Source: Mastigias papua (taxonomy: Eukaryota; Cnidaria; Scyphozoa; Rhizostomeae; Mastigiidae). From it: a stretch of 64,000 bases of DNA. The stretch covers positions 134,001-198,000 of the forward strand of contig OZ025277.1 in the NCBI GenBank assembly GCA_964019165.1, given 5' to 3'. Shown piece after piece: positions 23,141 through 34,010 of this stretch. Numbering within the stretch: the first letter of the stretch is position 1; every line of letters begins with the position of its first letter. The position numbers and the translations under genes were made by a program. The notes below the pieces were generated by a model. That model was not told the DNA's origin and did not search any database. It saw only the letters and a program-made list of their open reading frames with translations.

Positions 23141-24050
23141 GACCCACAAGTACTTCAATAAAGGGAGCTGTCATTCTTACACTGGGTACAGGGGTGGAAG
23201 AATTTTTTGAGGGGCATTGCATTTCTTGGTTTTGTTACATTAGGCTATCAAATATTATTGCTAATTCATGATGGGTTAACAAATTCTTTGAATACATCCC
23301 TATTGCAGCAAAAGAGCTTTTTCTTTGACATGCATACAACAAGTTCTTTGAAATAATCAGTAAATGTTCTTTATTTCTTTGATTCCTTATTTCTTTCAAT
23401 TTCCTTTCCATCACATCTAGGTTGGATTTTTGTTGCTCTAAAGCTCTTCATCCATATTCATGATTAGCCATTCAATAATGTCCAAAGGTTTTCTCACCCC
23501 TCTAATAAGAACCATGGGAATCATAGCTGCAAAGTTTTTCTCATTAAAATCTTTCAACACCACAATGCCAAAATCTCCTTTTTCCACCATTTGAGATAAC
23601 TCCTTACCATTGCAACAAATCATATGGAGGGTGGAACATTAACTATTAAGTATATGGGCTGCTATATCTGTTGCAGTTGTTGCTTTCTTTTCTCTTTTTC
23701 TCCTTCCAGTCCTGTAAAGAGAAACATGTTAAGCAGGACATGAGTAGCAATATCACTGGGGTATGGCATTTTTCCAATACTTCACAATGGAGTTTCAAAT
23801 ATTATTAAACTTGGCAAATTGGGTAGGGGAACTTTTTCATTTTTCTCAGATATTCTTCTTCTACCCCTGTACCCAGCATTAAAAATGGCAGCTCCCTAAC
23901 ATCCAACAATCCTTGGTGGTGAATATTGAGTGAACAATCACATATTGCAGACTTACTTGTTTTTTAAAGGAGTTTGGAATGGAAACATATAGTAAAAAAT
24001 AAAAAACCCAACTATATGGAAACTATAAGTAAAGCTCAACTATTTAATCA
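23141..24050. other. No recognisable gene
   Basis: Only short frames. A 61-residue minus-strand frame at 23438-23623 has protein-like composition but no motif I can name. Confidence 0.4.
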
Positions 24051-24059
24051 TAAACTTAA

Positions 24060-24420
24060 AATAGAAACTCAGAGATACCAGAGGCCAAAAGTAAGTACAG
24101 ATCGGCAAATTTGTACCACATTACGGAGAAACAGAGGATGAGCTCCATTGTATTATGAAATACAAATTAAACAAACTTGAGGAAAAGACTTGCAAAAATA
24201 TCACTACATAACAAATGCTTTGATAACCTTGATGAGAGGGCAAAGTTCATTTCTCTGCAACAAAATGACCAAATATGCAATCAGAATATATTTCACTTCA
24301 TAACTAAGCATCTAGAAAATAGTTATTCACAAAATGAAATAACACGATCCTTAATACTTTAGTAAAATTTGAATTAATATATGCATTGGTCATTGTAACC
24401 ATAGAATAAGATCTAGAGTA
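24060..24420 (+). pseudogene. Short LINE-like C-terminal remnant
   Basis: GETEDELHCIMKYKLNKL, followed in another phase by CFDNLDERAKFISLQQND and a final KHLEN block. This resembles the H/C-containing end plus alpha-helical tail of many invertebrate LINE ORF2 proteins (EDELHFL..CPKY). Broken by frameshifts and very short. Confidence 0.5.
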
Positions 24421-26245
24421 GATTTTGTTTGTTTTGTTAAATCTTTATTTATCTATTGTACTCATTCTTGTTCTTGGCTTTTAGCAGTTTTAGCTTTAAC
24501 CGTGCTATTTTTATGTTTTATGTATATTTTTGAACAGCTATTTTACCTATGCAATGTAAATTGTGCTGAACATAGGCTATTGGTAGAAATGAAAGTCTGA
24601 AATCTGAATCTGCAATGTTGTTATTATTGTCAAATTACATATTCAGTTAGATCTATTGAAGATTGCACGTGCTGTGTCACTCATTCACTGAGAACTTACC
24701 CATTTACTAATAACACAGAAATTGTTCCATTATTTGAATCATATTAGGAGAGTTGCACTTCAGCACAAGCACTTCAGCACAAGCTTGTGCAAATATACAG
24801 AACTGAAGAACTTTCCTCCCTTTTATTCCTTCTATCAATTTGCTACTTAGCTATGAAGTGCTAAGTATGATAAAAATGAGAATACCTACAGCACATACAA
24901 AAAGCTTCACAGTTTGGGGGCTGCTCTCGGGTGTTGGGCCCAGGCTAAATTGCCTCCCTGTTCCCCACCCCACTTTCTTGGTGGGCCTGATTGATACTCA
25001 TGATGCTTGAAATGCAATGCAGAATCCGTAACTATTTTGCATTGACTTCAAACATAAGTGAAGATAGCTCATAAGGCCACATACAAAAAAGTTTATCATC
25101 CCTATATGTGTCAGTTTTTCCTCCAGCATCAATTGTTTTGTTTTTTAAATTCTGCATGTGCATATTCATTTAGATAAATATTGGATCATTGAGAATCAAT
25201 AATGTTGCATTTGCAATTAGACATTGTTTTTGTATCAGTTGAACCTTTCCCCACAGGAAATTGATTACATTATCATCCCAGCACTTCTGGTAAAAGCCTA
25301 TAGATTCACAGCAATTTGAATGCACTTATGAGCTTCTCTTCTACAAAATACAATACTGCATATCCAGGCTGGCTAATAGAGAATAAAACAAAAATGCCCA
25401 CCTAAGTCTAACATGGTTTGACAAAAGATGATAAACTAATGCTTTTAGTGGCATAAACAGATAGGCCATGATATGCTAATACTGTGCTCAATAGGACTAA
25501 AGGATATTGATATACAAGATTTACACAAAGCATACAATTGCAATTGCTACAGTGCTGAAAATTTAAAAACAGATAATAATACATACAACAAGAAAGCATA
25601 CAAATTAATTAGATATATACATTGGCACGTGAAATAAATTCACTACTAATGAAAACATCAAAACAAGTCTTGTATATTATTGCTATCTTGGATAGGGGAA
25701 GTGACAGACCCTTTGCAACGCACCGCTACTAGCAGTAAAGTGTAGACTAACCATGTATGATTCAAATAAATTGATTTCCAGACAATCCATTGCTCATTAA
25801 GTAATGAATGAGTAGGCACCCCAGGCTGAGGCCCCAACAATGGAAATTTTTCATTTAGTAGTTCTAAGTACATTAGGCTACACTGAAGGATGCTGCCCAA
25901 CCCTATTTAAGTTTAATTGCAACAAATTAGCTTTCTTAATGATCAAAAAGCCTTTACAAGTGAGCTTAAACTATTACAAATCAACCTACTCATAAGCAAC
26001 TTTGTAGGCTAAAATTCAAAATATTTCCAATAGCTTTAAGACCTGGTCTTAACTGTAGCTTAATATTAAACAAATCTTACACACAATCTGAAGTATGGAA
26101 TGATATATACTGAATACGTTAAGTACTGAATTATCTAACATCTCAAAAATCATCACAATTGATAGTGCTAATCAATTACAATGATTACAGTCAATGATTA
26201 TTGCCATCAAATCAAAATTGAAAAGCAATTTTGACATGAAAATAA
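24421..26245. other. Gene-free region upstream of the DUF2961 3' end
   Basis: AT-rich, no coding region, no RNA gene and no clear repeat. It presumably contains the 3' UTR of the minus-strand gene ending at 26246. Confidence 0.5.
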
Positions 26246-27352
26246 TCACCATTCATATGTCCAAACATATGAACTCATTTTTGTAACAGCAAATTGGACG
26301 CCATTAGGAATTGTGTGTTTATGTGTACCATATTTAGTGTTGCAATACCGGGTGTTGCCTTCAATGTAGCAGCCACCCCCTGCTTTGTAGCAATCATTGT
26401 CAACTATTTCACCACATCGCCAAATGAGTTTGAATGATTTGTTGAAAATGACAGGGTCCTCTTCAAAGAATTTGTATGCACTCATTGTGCCAGGCTTTTG
26501 GAAAAATGTCAAACCAGCATGATCTGTATGAAAAATACCACCACTATAGTAGTATGCAGATAGGAAGAAATCTTCTGTTCCTGATGATAAGAATTGAAAA
26601 TCTTTTGCATCGTCAATCAAAGCTCTGTAACATGCTTCAAGGTAGGTGAAATCAGAACTGGTTGCAGCCAAAGTGACTTTGTAGAGAAGACCAGTCTTAT
26701 TTGTAGTTGCTGCAACAACTATATACTCTTTTGGCTGAATAACATAGTTTTCAACCTTGTACAGTTTCAACATGGCAGTCTTTGGTAAAATCAAATCCCC
26801 GATCTTAACTTGGTAATTTTCACTTCCACGTACAATATACCAATAGTACCCACTAGTAGGGCTCTCGAACGTAACCCTGATAGATTTTTGGAAAGGCAAT
26901 CGTATGGTATTATACAGACCACCCCCTCTTGCTGTGTGACCAATTCTTTTCGTTCCCCATGGAATCCCTGGGTCATCAGGTCCATTGACCTTGCTCTTAT
27001 GTCCAGCATCTTCCCAGTTAGGCACCGCCATAGTTGATTCATTGAAGTCACCCGAGCTTGAGACGAAGCCAATCCCATGAGCCATATACAGGTTCATCTC
27101 AATATATGGCTTGGCATCACCATCCATATAATATTTGATGATGGTATTTGGGCCCAAACACTCGTATCCTGTGTACCATTGCTCCGTTATAACACCGGGG
27201 CCAGCAGCGTAGTTGAATATTTCAATCTCCTGATTCGCATGGCAATACGCACCTTTGATTGCGTGTGAAAATGTTTTCAGGTTGGTCGGCCAAGTTGCAC
27301 TGGCATAGAACTGCAAGCAGCATGCTACGAGAAACACAAGAACTAACCCCAT
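26246..27352 (-). CDS. Secreted DUF2961 (GH172-like) protein, single exon
   Basis: Intact 368-residue frame. Residues 1-19 form a signal peptide (hydrophobic GLVLVFLVACC, then small residues before TWP), so the product is probably secreted. DUF2961 signatures follow: GPGVI at 51-55, YYMDGDAKP at 74-82, a G-rich turn at 141-146, SSGTEDFF at 256-263 and HTDHAG at 275-280. DUF2961 proteins form glycoside hydrolase family GH172, whose characterised bacterial members act on fructofuranosyl and arabinofuranosyl linkages. The Glu in GTED is a plausible catalytic acid by family analogy. A Cys-rich tail (about 312-338) would suit disulfides. No intron is visible. The family is mainly bacterial and fungal to my knowledge, so an old horizontal transfer is possible. 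Substrate unknown. Confidence 0.8.
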   Translation of the reverse strand: MGLVLVFLVACCLQFYASATWPTNLKTFSHAIKGAYCHANQEIEIFNYAAGPGVITEQWYTGYECLGPNTIIKYYMDGDAKPYIEMNLYMAHGIGFVSSSGDFNESTMAVPNWEDAGHKSKVNGPDDPGIPWGTKRIGHTARGGGLYNTIRLPFQKSIRVTFESPTSGYYWYIVRGSENYQVKIGDLILPKTAMLKLYKVENYVIQPKEYIVVAATTNKTGLLYKVTLAATSSDFTYLEACYRALIDDAKDFQFLSSGTEDFFLSAYYYSGGIFHTDHAGLTFFQKPGTMSAYKFFEEDPVIFNKSFKLIWRCGEIVDNDCYKAGGGCYIEGNTRYCNTKYGTHKHTIPNGVQFAVTKMSSYVWTYEW

Positions 27353-28520
27353 CTTTTTCCTTCAATCTTCGTCAGCTCCCTAATTTAGTACTATTATGAT
27401 GAGCATCACGGTAGTCATGTGATGTCCATCTAGGCCTCGCAACAGCCATCCCCTTTCGCATTTATCATCCAATCATGACATGGCTGGACATGGCTATATG
27501 AATTATGCATGGCAAATCATCCGCATTACGCAATGGTTTAATTTTAACTTCATTTATGGGAGGCCCCTTGAAAACCCGCGCGAGTGCTGAAGGGCTACCC
27601 TCCCTCTAAGTTTCTCTAAGTTTAAGGCTACTCTTAGGTCCAGAAGAGACGGGAGAGGTACTGGAATACATGTTTTTTGTAAAAGAACGCTTTTTTCGCC
27701 TAGTGCTGGAACTTTCTTAGCTTTTTCATGATTTCAGTACTGAACTATCTTTCTTTGCAAGAATGCTTTAGATGGCGTGACTTACACAAACAAAAAGGAG
27801 CCAGTTGTAAGACGCTCAGGAACAATCGTAAGGTGCTCTGATGCTATTGTGCCAATAGCTTCAGAGGGCCTTACTATTGTTTTCTAGTGCCTAACAAATC
27901 AAATCGTTTTGAAGCACAATAACTCGCTTCCAATGCATAGCCTTTTTAAGATATTTTACTGGGGGGGGACAAATCCTCAAAAAGGGACATGAAACTAGGA
28001 CAAAAACCTTAATTTGAAATAAGGTTGATACATGTGATATATTGAAACAATGTTCATAAATGTCACGTTTTTATGTAAAAAAGTTTGGAGATGAAATCTC
28101 AAGTTTTGTAATAGTTACAATAACGTACTGTTCGTGTATTATACAGTTTCCTAATGTTGTGCAAAAATGTTATTGTGGTTTATTCTTTTGCCAATGAAAC
28201 TCGAGGGGTACCATTAATTGCAGCATGATTACAGCAGTATTTATTTGACAACATAGCTGAGAACCTATACAAAGGGATATTTTTCTGGGGTTAAAAACCT
28301 CTTCACTCTGGGGGCAAAGTTGAGAATTGGGGGGGCATTTGCCCCCTAGTTTGTATGTTAGAAAAGGCCCTGTTCCAATGGCTACTCTAAACAGTCAGAG
28401 GTAGAAGTGATTGTAGAAGTGTAGTGTCAACTATTGTTCAAGTTTATTGTGTGGTACTCAGCAACAATGGTAAGGCACCAGAGAACAATATAGGCAGGGC
28501 TCTGGTTGCACAAAACTGAC
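27353..28520. other. Upstream flank of the DUF2961 gene; no gene
   Basis: The first about 200 bp should hold its promoter, but no motif can be assigned with confidence. GGCCCCTTGAAAACC at about 27562 is a LINE 3'-end-like repeat shared with 2910. The rest is unremarkable AT-rich DNA. Confidence 0.4.
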
Positions 28521-28611
28521 TGCTCACCTAACCGAGATGATCTCAGCGGTTTAATATACTTTCGAGCATAGAGAATCAGATTCCAAGATGGGACCAAACA
28601 AATTTTGCTTA
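28521..28611. repeat. Dispersed repeat, left half (split by element B)
   Basis: GAGATGATCTCAGCGGTTTA to CAAATTTTGCTTA closely matches 33903-33985. The homology continues on the far side of the transposon at 31421-31440 (AGTTTCACGTGATTG), so this copy was split by the insertion. Confidence 0.8.
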
Positions 28612-29016
28612 CATTAACATCAAAAACTTCGGCATTTAAAAGTTTCGGACAAAAAACTTCGGCAGAAAATCTTTCGGACAAAAATTACGCTGTTTCGGAC
28701 AAAATTTCGTCCTATTTTGTCAAACTTTCGGCATGCATTGGAATGATACTTTTGATCACTTTTTCCGTTAGAAACTAATACATTGTCGTATAGAGAAGCG
28801 GAAAATAGAAGACAAATGTGTAGCTACAAAGCAATTAACAGAACAAGTATCACGATTATGGCGTATAAAGCATATGAGGCTGGGAGATTTTTCAAATTTA
28901 AAGTCATATTATTGCTAGATTAAGTCAATGAAGGGGTCTTCTTCAGGTAAGGGCATGGCTATAGCATCGTAAATGCCGGCCATGTAGAAGCTCTGCTTGA
29001 TCAAATCGACTTGGTT

Positions 29017-29725
29017 CTACATATGATCATAGAAACTTATGAGCCAATGGGCGTGGATTGGCTTCATGACAGACAAATCTAAAGTGATATTTGCTGCATA
29101 TACATCTGAGCCTTCACTTAACAGCATTGTGACCTTTTGGCTATACGAAGCTTCCGATTTTTCGTTTAAAAAGCGTTTTGCTTTTGCATTAATTGCCAAA
29201 TCCAGAGGCTGAAAGATGTGGGTTAAATCTGGTGGGACAAACACTGACAGACAATTGTACTCATCAATGAGATCAATCACAGCTTGGGTTTTCTGTCCCT
29301 TGAAGACATCAAATAGCACCAGAGCCTTATGATTATCCTCCAGCTTCAATTGAGAATCATATCAGAGAAATTTCAGACTATTGAGGCTTAGCAAAGGCTA
29401 GGTATTCTCATGTGTGGCAAAAGCAACTTAGGCGACCAACAACAAAAAACTAGTAAAAAGACAGCACAAAAATCATAGGAAACTCAAAATGCTTCACGGC
29501 TGCTGACACACCCTGTTTGTAGGCATATTCTCCCACTTCTGCTCTTTCATTTCCTTTCCACTTTATATATTTCGAGCGCCTTGATGTCGAAGGCTTTTCG
29601 TTCTCAATGACGAGAAGATTTTTTGACACTTGTGTTTCCTCTGCAACTGTCAGAGTTGCAAAAGACTTCTTCAATACCTCTGAAGGTTTCGGTGCTTTTT
29701 TGAAGTAAAAATCTAATATCGTCAT
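29017..29725 (-). pseudogene. pogo/Tigger-type transposase, internally deleted
   Basis: The N-terminal piece (29725-29450) contains SRRSKYIKWKGNERAEVGEY followed by AVKHFE, the helix-turn-helix-like opening seen in several Tigger-type transposases. The C-terminal piece (29349-29017) has LVLFDVFKGQ, VFVPPDLTHIFQPLDLAINA and VMKPIHAHWLISFYDHM, the second half of the DDE_1 catalytic core. The middle, with the first catalytic aspartates, is missing between 29350 and 29450. It is therefore inactive but clearly related to the fragment at 4403-4810. Confidence 0.85.
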
Positions 29726-30372
29726 ACTACGGATGGAATGTTCTCGTAGCTAGACTGAATGTGGATGGTTTTCTCTGAAGTTGTTGCAGAATCAAAAATT
29801 TAGTAGTGGCAAGTAGGTAGGGCTACGTTGAGTGGAAATGGAATGCTAACAGATGATTATTTAACAATCGGAAACGATAGAAAAGTAGAAGATTGGATGG
29901 CATTGTAAATGTATCAATAATTTTTTATTCCAAGTATTTGAAGCTTTGAGAGATAGGAAGGGTCACAGCATAAAGCAGAAATGGAGTTTGTTTTTCAACA
30001 ATTATTGCAAGTCGTGGTTAGCATGTGTATGGCAAATCCAATTGGCAAGCACCAAAAGAAGGCCAGGAGTTGTCCGCAGAAAATGAAAGTAATAGCAATA
30101 TCTTGAAATTTGATCCTTATGCTTGTAACGTCCTGGGTTGAAGTCGTGTACAGTACAAGTTGTGTGGATGTCATATGTGATTGTGAATTGTGTTTCCTGT
30201 CTCCATGTTGGTGTTACCGTACAGTCTCCTTGCAATGTCGTGCTATGTTTAATTACGAATGTGTTAAGTGATTTTTATCTGTATTGTGTCACCGAACGAT
30301 TTATTATATTATCGAATGAATCCATGTGATTAGTTAGTTAGATTACATACTCGCATAGAAAGCAGTTGTGTT

Positions 30373-30888
30373 TTGTTGCGCTTGTCTGAGCTTAGGCCTC
30401 TGGGCCTAAGCGTGTCCCCTCAACGCTATCAAAAGAACCCCAAATCGTTACATGCTGTAGCTTGGAAAGTCAAATTTGTTTATAAAATCCCACCCTTTGT
30501 TGTTGGTCATATTCCCAAAGAAACTTCATGTTTTATTCATTTTTTCCTTATTCACGGTGGCACTGTGACTGCCATCACTTGTTCTGGGAAATATTACCCT
30601 TCCCCTATTCCAAAAGGAGGACTTGAAATCTTGTTGAAGTGCCAATTTAAGATAAAAGAACAAGTCAGTTGCTGAAGGGACTAAAAGAACTCATTGAAGC
30701 AAACTACAAAGATCCTTTGATGAACTTAGCTGGAAGCATTGATGTTCGTGGATATTGCAAAAATGACCAAAATGTAGCCGATGGATTTCAGGGTGTGATT
30801 ATAATTAACGATGACGAGATAGATTCAGAGGAGAGAAGAGGGCAGTACATCATTTACAAGAAAACTTCAGTTAGAGGACAGTTTCCAT
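30373..30888 (+). pseudogene. HIRAN-domain ORF of element B
   Basis: NPKSLHAVAWKVK and FVVGHIPKETSCFIHFFL form the central and C-terminal HIRAN blocks. YYPSPIPKGGLEILLKCQF follows, the conserved extension also seen in element A. A frameshift near 30660-30675 leads into LKGLKELIEANYKDPL and a further 60 residues (to 30888). The N-terminal GFHxYxxxW part of the domain is not visible in the same frame and may be lost, frameshifted or in an upstream exon. HIRAN domains bind DNA ends in HLTF/Rad5. What the domain does for a transposon is unknown. Confidence 0.65.
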
Positions 30889-31420
30889 AGATAGCACTTT
30901 AAAATCCCTTTCAACAAATTGTCTTTTTGCCAATCAATGGCTGTCTCATAAGTCTCAAGAGTGATTGAAACTGAATGACATTTTTATGTAGCTTGGTTTG
31001 CAGTATCGTGTTTATTCTTGTATTATATTTTTCTATGAATGTGATTGAGAATAATTATAAAACATGACAATTTTCATCATTTGGAGTAAATGTTCCTTAA
31101 CCCAGCAAGGATCTAGATTTTGAGCCCTTGCTCCCCTATTACGAATCACAAAATTCTACAAAGTAAGAAACTGTGATTTGACTTCATAGTGAAAAGCTCA
31201 GTTAGAGGCAAACAAGAATTTCATGCTGGGAGGACCCCCAAGGAAAGCTGGAACAATCTCTTATAATCTGTGCACACCCTTCCTCCCCTTAACAGCGTAA
31301 CGCGTCTTGTGAACATTCGGCAGCTTAAAACTTCGGCAAACGAAAAGTTTCGGACAAAAAAACTTTCGGACACAGTCTTCTGCCGAAACTTTCTTTGTCC
31401 GAAATTTTTCGATGTTAATG

Positions 31421-31559
31421 TAAGTTTCACGTGATTGTGGTGCAGTGTAGTGTGTTAGGAGTAGTACCTTTGTAAACCTGTCAGCCGCACATCTTCCAAT
31501 GTGGATAGGAGCACTGGTCTCCAACTACTACATAACTCTCACTTATGGCTCCAAGAAGC
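31421..31559. repeat. Dispersed repeat, right half, and flank
   Basis: The first about 20 bp continue the repeat interrupted at 28611 (CACGTGATTG). The rest is unassigned. Confidence 0.5.
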
Positions 31560-33829
31560 CGGTAATGCACACCGGCGGCCACACCACGGTACCTCACCTC
31601 GGCTGGTGAGCAAAACTAAGTAGAGGGTAACAACAATCTTAAGGGTTGTTGTATAGGGGACGTCACCCCTTAAGTGCATGAAGACTGGAGTGGTGGAAGA
31701 GGCGGCATACTCTGTGTTATGGGAGATTTAAATGCTAAAAGTGGGTAAGGAAAGAACTACTGACATAACTGGTCAATATGGTTTGGGAACACGGAATGAA
31801 CGTGGAGAAAGATTGATAGAATTTTGTCAGCAGAACGAATTACTTATAATCAACACATATTTCAAACAACACCCAAGAAAATTGTACACATGGAAGAGTC
31901 CAGATGGAGAAACCAGAAATCAGATAGATTATATATTAATAAATAAAAGATTCAGAAACTGTGTGAACCAAGCAAAAACTTATCCGGGATCAGACATAAA
32001 TTCAGATCATAATCCAGTAATAGTAAAAATGAAGATTAAGCTAAAGAAACTAAACAAGACAAATAGAAAACAACATTTGGATGTCAGTTTACTTAAGAAC
32101 AACTCATATGCAGCTAGATTCAATATTGAAGTAAGAAATAGATTTGATGCACTTCACATAGAAGAACTTGAACAGCAGTCTGACCAAGAGGAACATATTG
32201 AAGACATCTGGCGTAAAGTGAAAGAGAGCATTATAACAACAACAAAAGCACTTCTCCCTTTCAGAACAAAAAGAAAAAAACAAGCATGGATGACTGACGA
32301 TATTCTAAACATGATGGATGAACGGAAAGCGTATAAAAATGCTGATAGAAACAAATATAATCAGTTAAACAAAGCAACCGGGTCGGATGAAATATCAACT
32401 GAAATGTTAAAAGCTCTAGATGACCGCAATATTAAAACAATAACAAAATTTTGTACTATAATATATAACACAAAGTATATACCAACTGAAGTAGAGAAAT
32501 CAATATTTATAACAATCCCCAAGAAAGCAAAAGCACAGGTCTGTTCAGAGTTTAGAACTATAAGCCTTATGAGCCACGTCATCAAACTTCTACTGAAGAT
32601 CATACAGCAACGCTTAGCAAGCAAAATCGATCAAGAATGTAGTAATCTGCAGAGTGGGTTTAGACCAGGAATAGGTACCAGAGAAGGAATATTTAATTTA
32701 CGAACAATTCTTGAAAGAGCAATAGAGATGCAACAGGACGTATATATATGTTTTATTGACTATACGAAAGCTTTTGATCGAGTTAACCATACCAAGCTAA
32801 TAGAATGTTTGAAAGAAATAGGAGAGAACGAAAAAGATCTACAAATTATCATCAAAATGTACTGGGAACAGACTGCAGTGGTAAGAACTAAAAATAGAGT
32901 TTCGTCAGGTTTTAAAATAAAGAAGGGTGTAAGACAAGGTTGTGTACTATCACCAAACCTCTACAATTTATATACTGAAAAGATTTTTAGAGAAATCGAA
33001 GGCATGTCGGGTGTAGTTATTGGAGGAGTAAATATGAATAATTTAAGATATGCGGATGATACTGGACTTTTAGCAACTGATTCTGTCAAATTACAAGACC
33101 TGATAAATACGGTAAATGAAAGGGGAAAGGATTATGGTATGAGCATTAATATAAAGAAAACAAAAGTGATGGTTGTAACTAAGAAACAAGTCACACCGAA
33201 TGCTAAGATAACAATAGAAGGAAGAGCAAAAAAAACAAGTAAAGAAATTTATATACCTTGGACATTTAATAACAGACAATGGCAAATGTGATAGTGAAAT
33301 AAAAAGAAGAATAGAAATAGCAAGGGGAGCATTTAACAACATCTCAAAAGTCATAACATCACAGAAAATAAGTATATCAACCAGATTGAGACTAATAAAA
33401 TGTTATGTGTGGTCAACACTTACTTATGGTGCAGAAACCTGGACGATATCAAAAACGCTTGCTGAACGAATAAATGCCTTTGAAATTTGGACATATAGGA
33501 AAATGCTAAAACTTTCATACACAAAGCATAAAACAAATGAAGAAGTCCTAAACATGTTAAGTACAGAAAAGCAATTGTTGTCTAACATAGTCAAACGAAA
33601 ATGCCAGTATTCTGGTCACCTAGTCAGACACAACGAGCTACAATGTCAGCTGCTTGAAGGAAAAATCAATGGCAAACGCAGCAGAGGAAGACCAAGAATT
33701 ACATGGATGGACAACCTAAAGAAGTGGACTGGAAAGTCTTTTGGAAATCTGATACGAATAGCAGAAGACCGTGAAAAGTTTAGATGCATGACATTCAACG
33801 TGCTTAAAGCATTGGACACACTAAGATGA
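31560..33829 (+). pseudogene. RTE-type LINE, frameshifted
   Basis: The 5' piece 31560-31720 is RTE-like leader (CACACCGGCGGCCACACC). The APE endonuclease is 5'-truncated: MGDLNAK, then after a one-base shift RNQIDYILINKRFRNC and SDINSDHNPVIVKM, the terminal SDH motif. After a short deletion near residue 210 comes reverse transcriptase: NKATGSDEISTEML, CFIDYTKAFDRVNHTKL, GVRQGCVLSPNLYNLY and LRYADDTGLLA (YADD near 33050). A frameshift at about 33260-33290 leads to the C-terminus (33386-33829) with TYGAETWTISK and GKRSRGRPRITWMDNLKKW, typical of RTE. Inactive but recent-looking. Confidence 0.85.
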
Positions 33830-33837
33830 TGATGATG

Positions 33838-34010
33838 TCACGTGATTGATGACGTCATTTTAATAAATCGAAAAAAAATAAATAAAAGTTATTTCTCACC
33901 TAACTGAGATGATCTCAGCGGTTTAATATACTTTCGAGCATGGAGATTCAGATTCCAAGACGGGATCAAGCAAATTTTGGTTCAGTGTCACGTGATCGAT
34001 GATTACATCA
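33838..34010. repeat. Dispersed repeat, uninterrupted copy
   Basis: GAGATGATCTCAGCGGTTTA through CAAATTTTGGTTCAGTGTCACGTGAT is the paralogous empty site for element B, matching 28521-28611 joined to 31421-31440. Confidence 0.75.

Larger units (their letters stand above)
28612..31420. mobile_element. pogo/Tigger-like element B with transposase and HIRAN ORFs
   Basis: The 2,809-bp element is flanked by TA (28610-28611 and 31421-31422). Ends are CATTAACATCAAAAACTTCGG on the left and its imperfect complement ending GATGTTAATG on the right, with subterminal TTTCGGACAAA repeats. Excising it rejoins a dispersed repeat whose uninterrupted paralogue is at 33903-34010, so the boundaries have an empty-site control. 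The minus strand encodes transposase pieces (29017-29725). The plus strand encodes a HIRAN-domain ORF (30373-30888). The two diverge head-to-head, as in element A. Confidence 0.8.

Noticed and set aside
22773..23210. 145-residue plus-strand ORF
   Set aside because: Codon pattern and composition favour the overlapping minus-strand frame; no domain on the plus strand.
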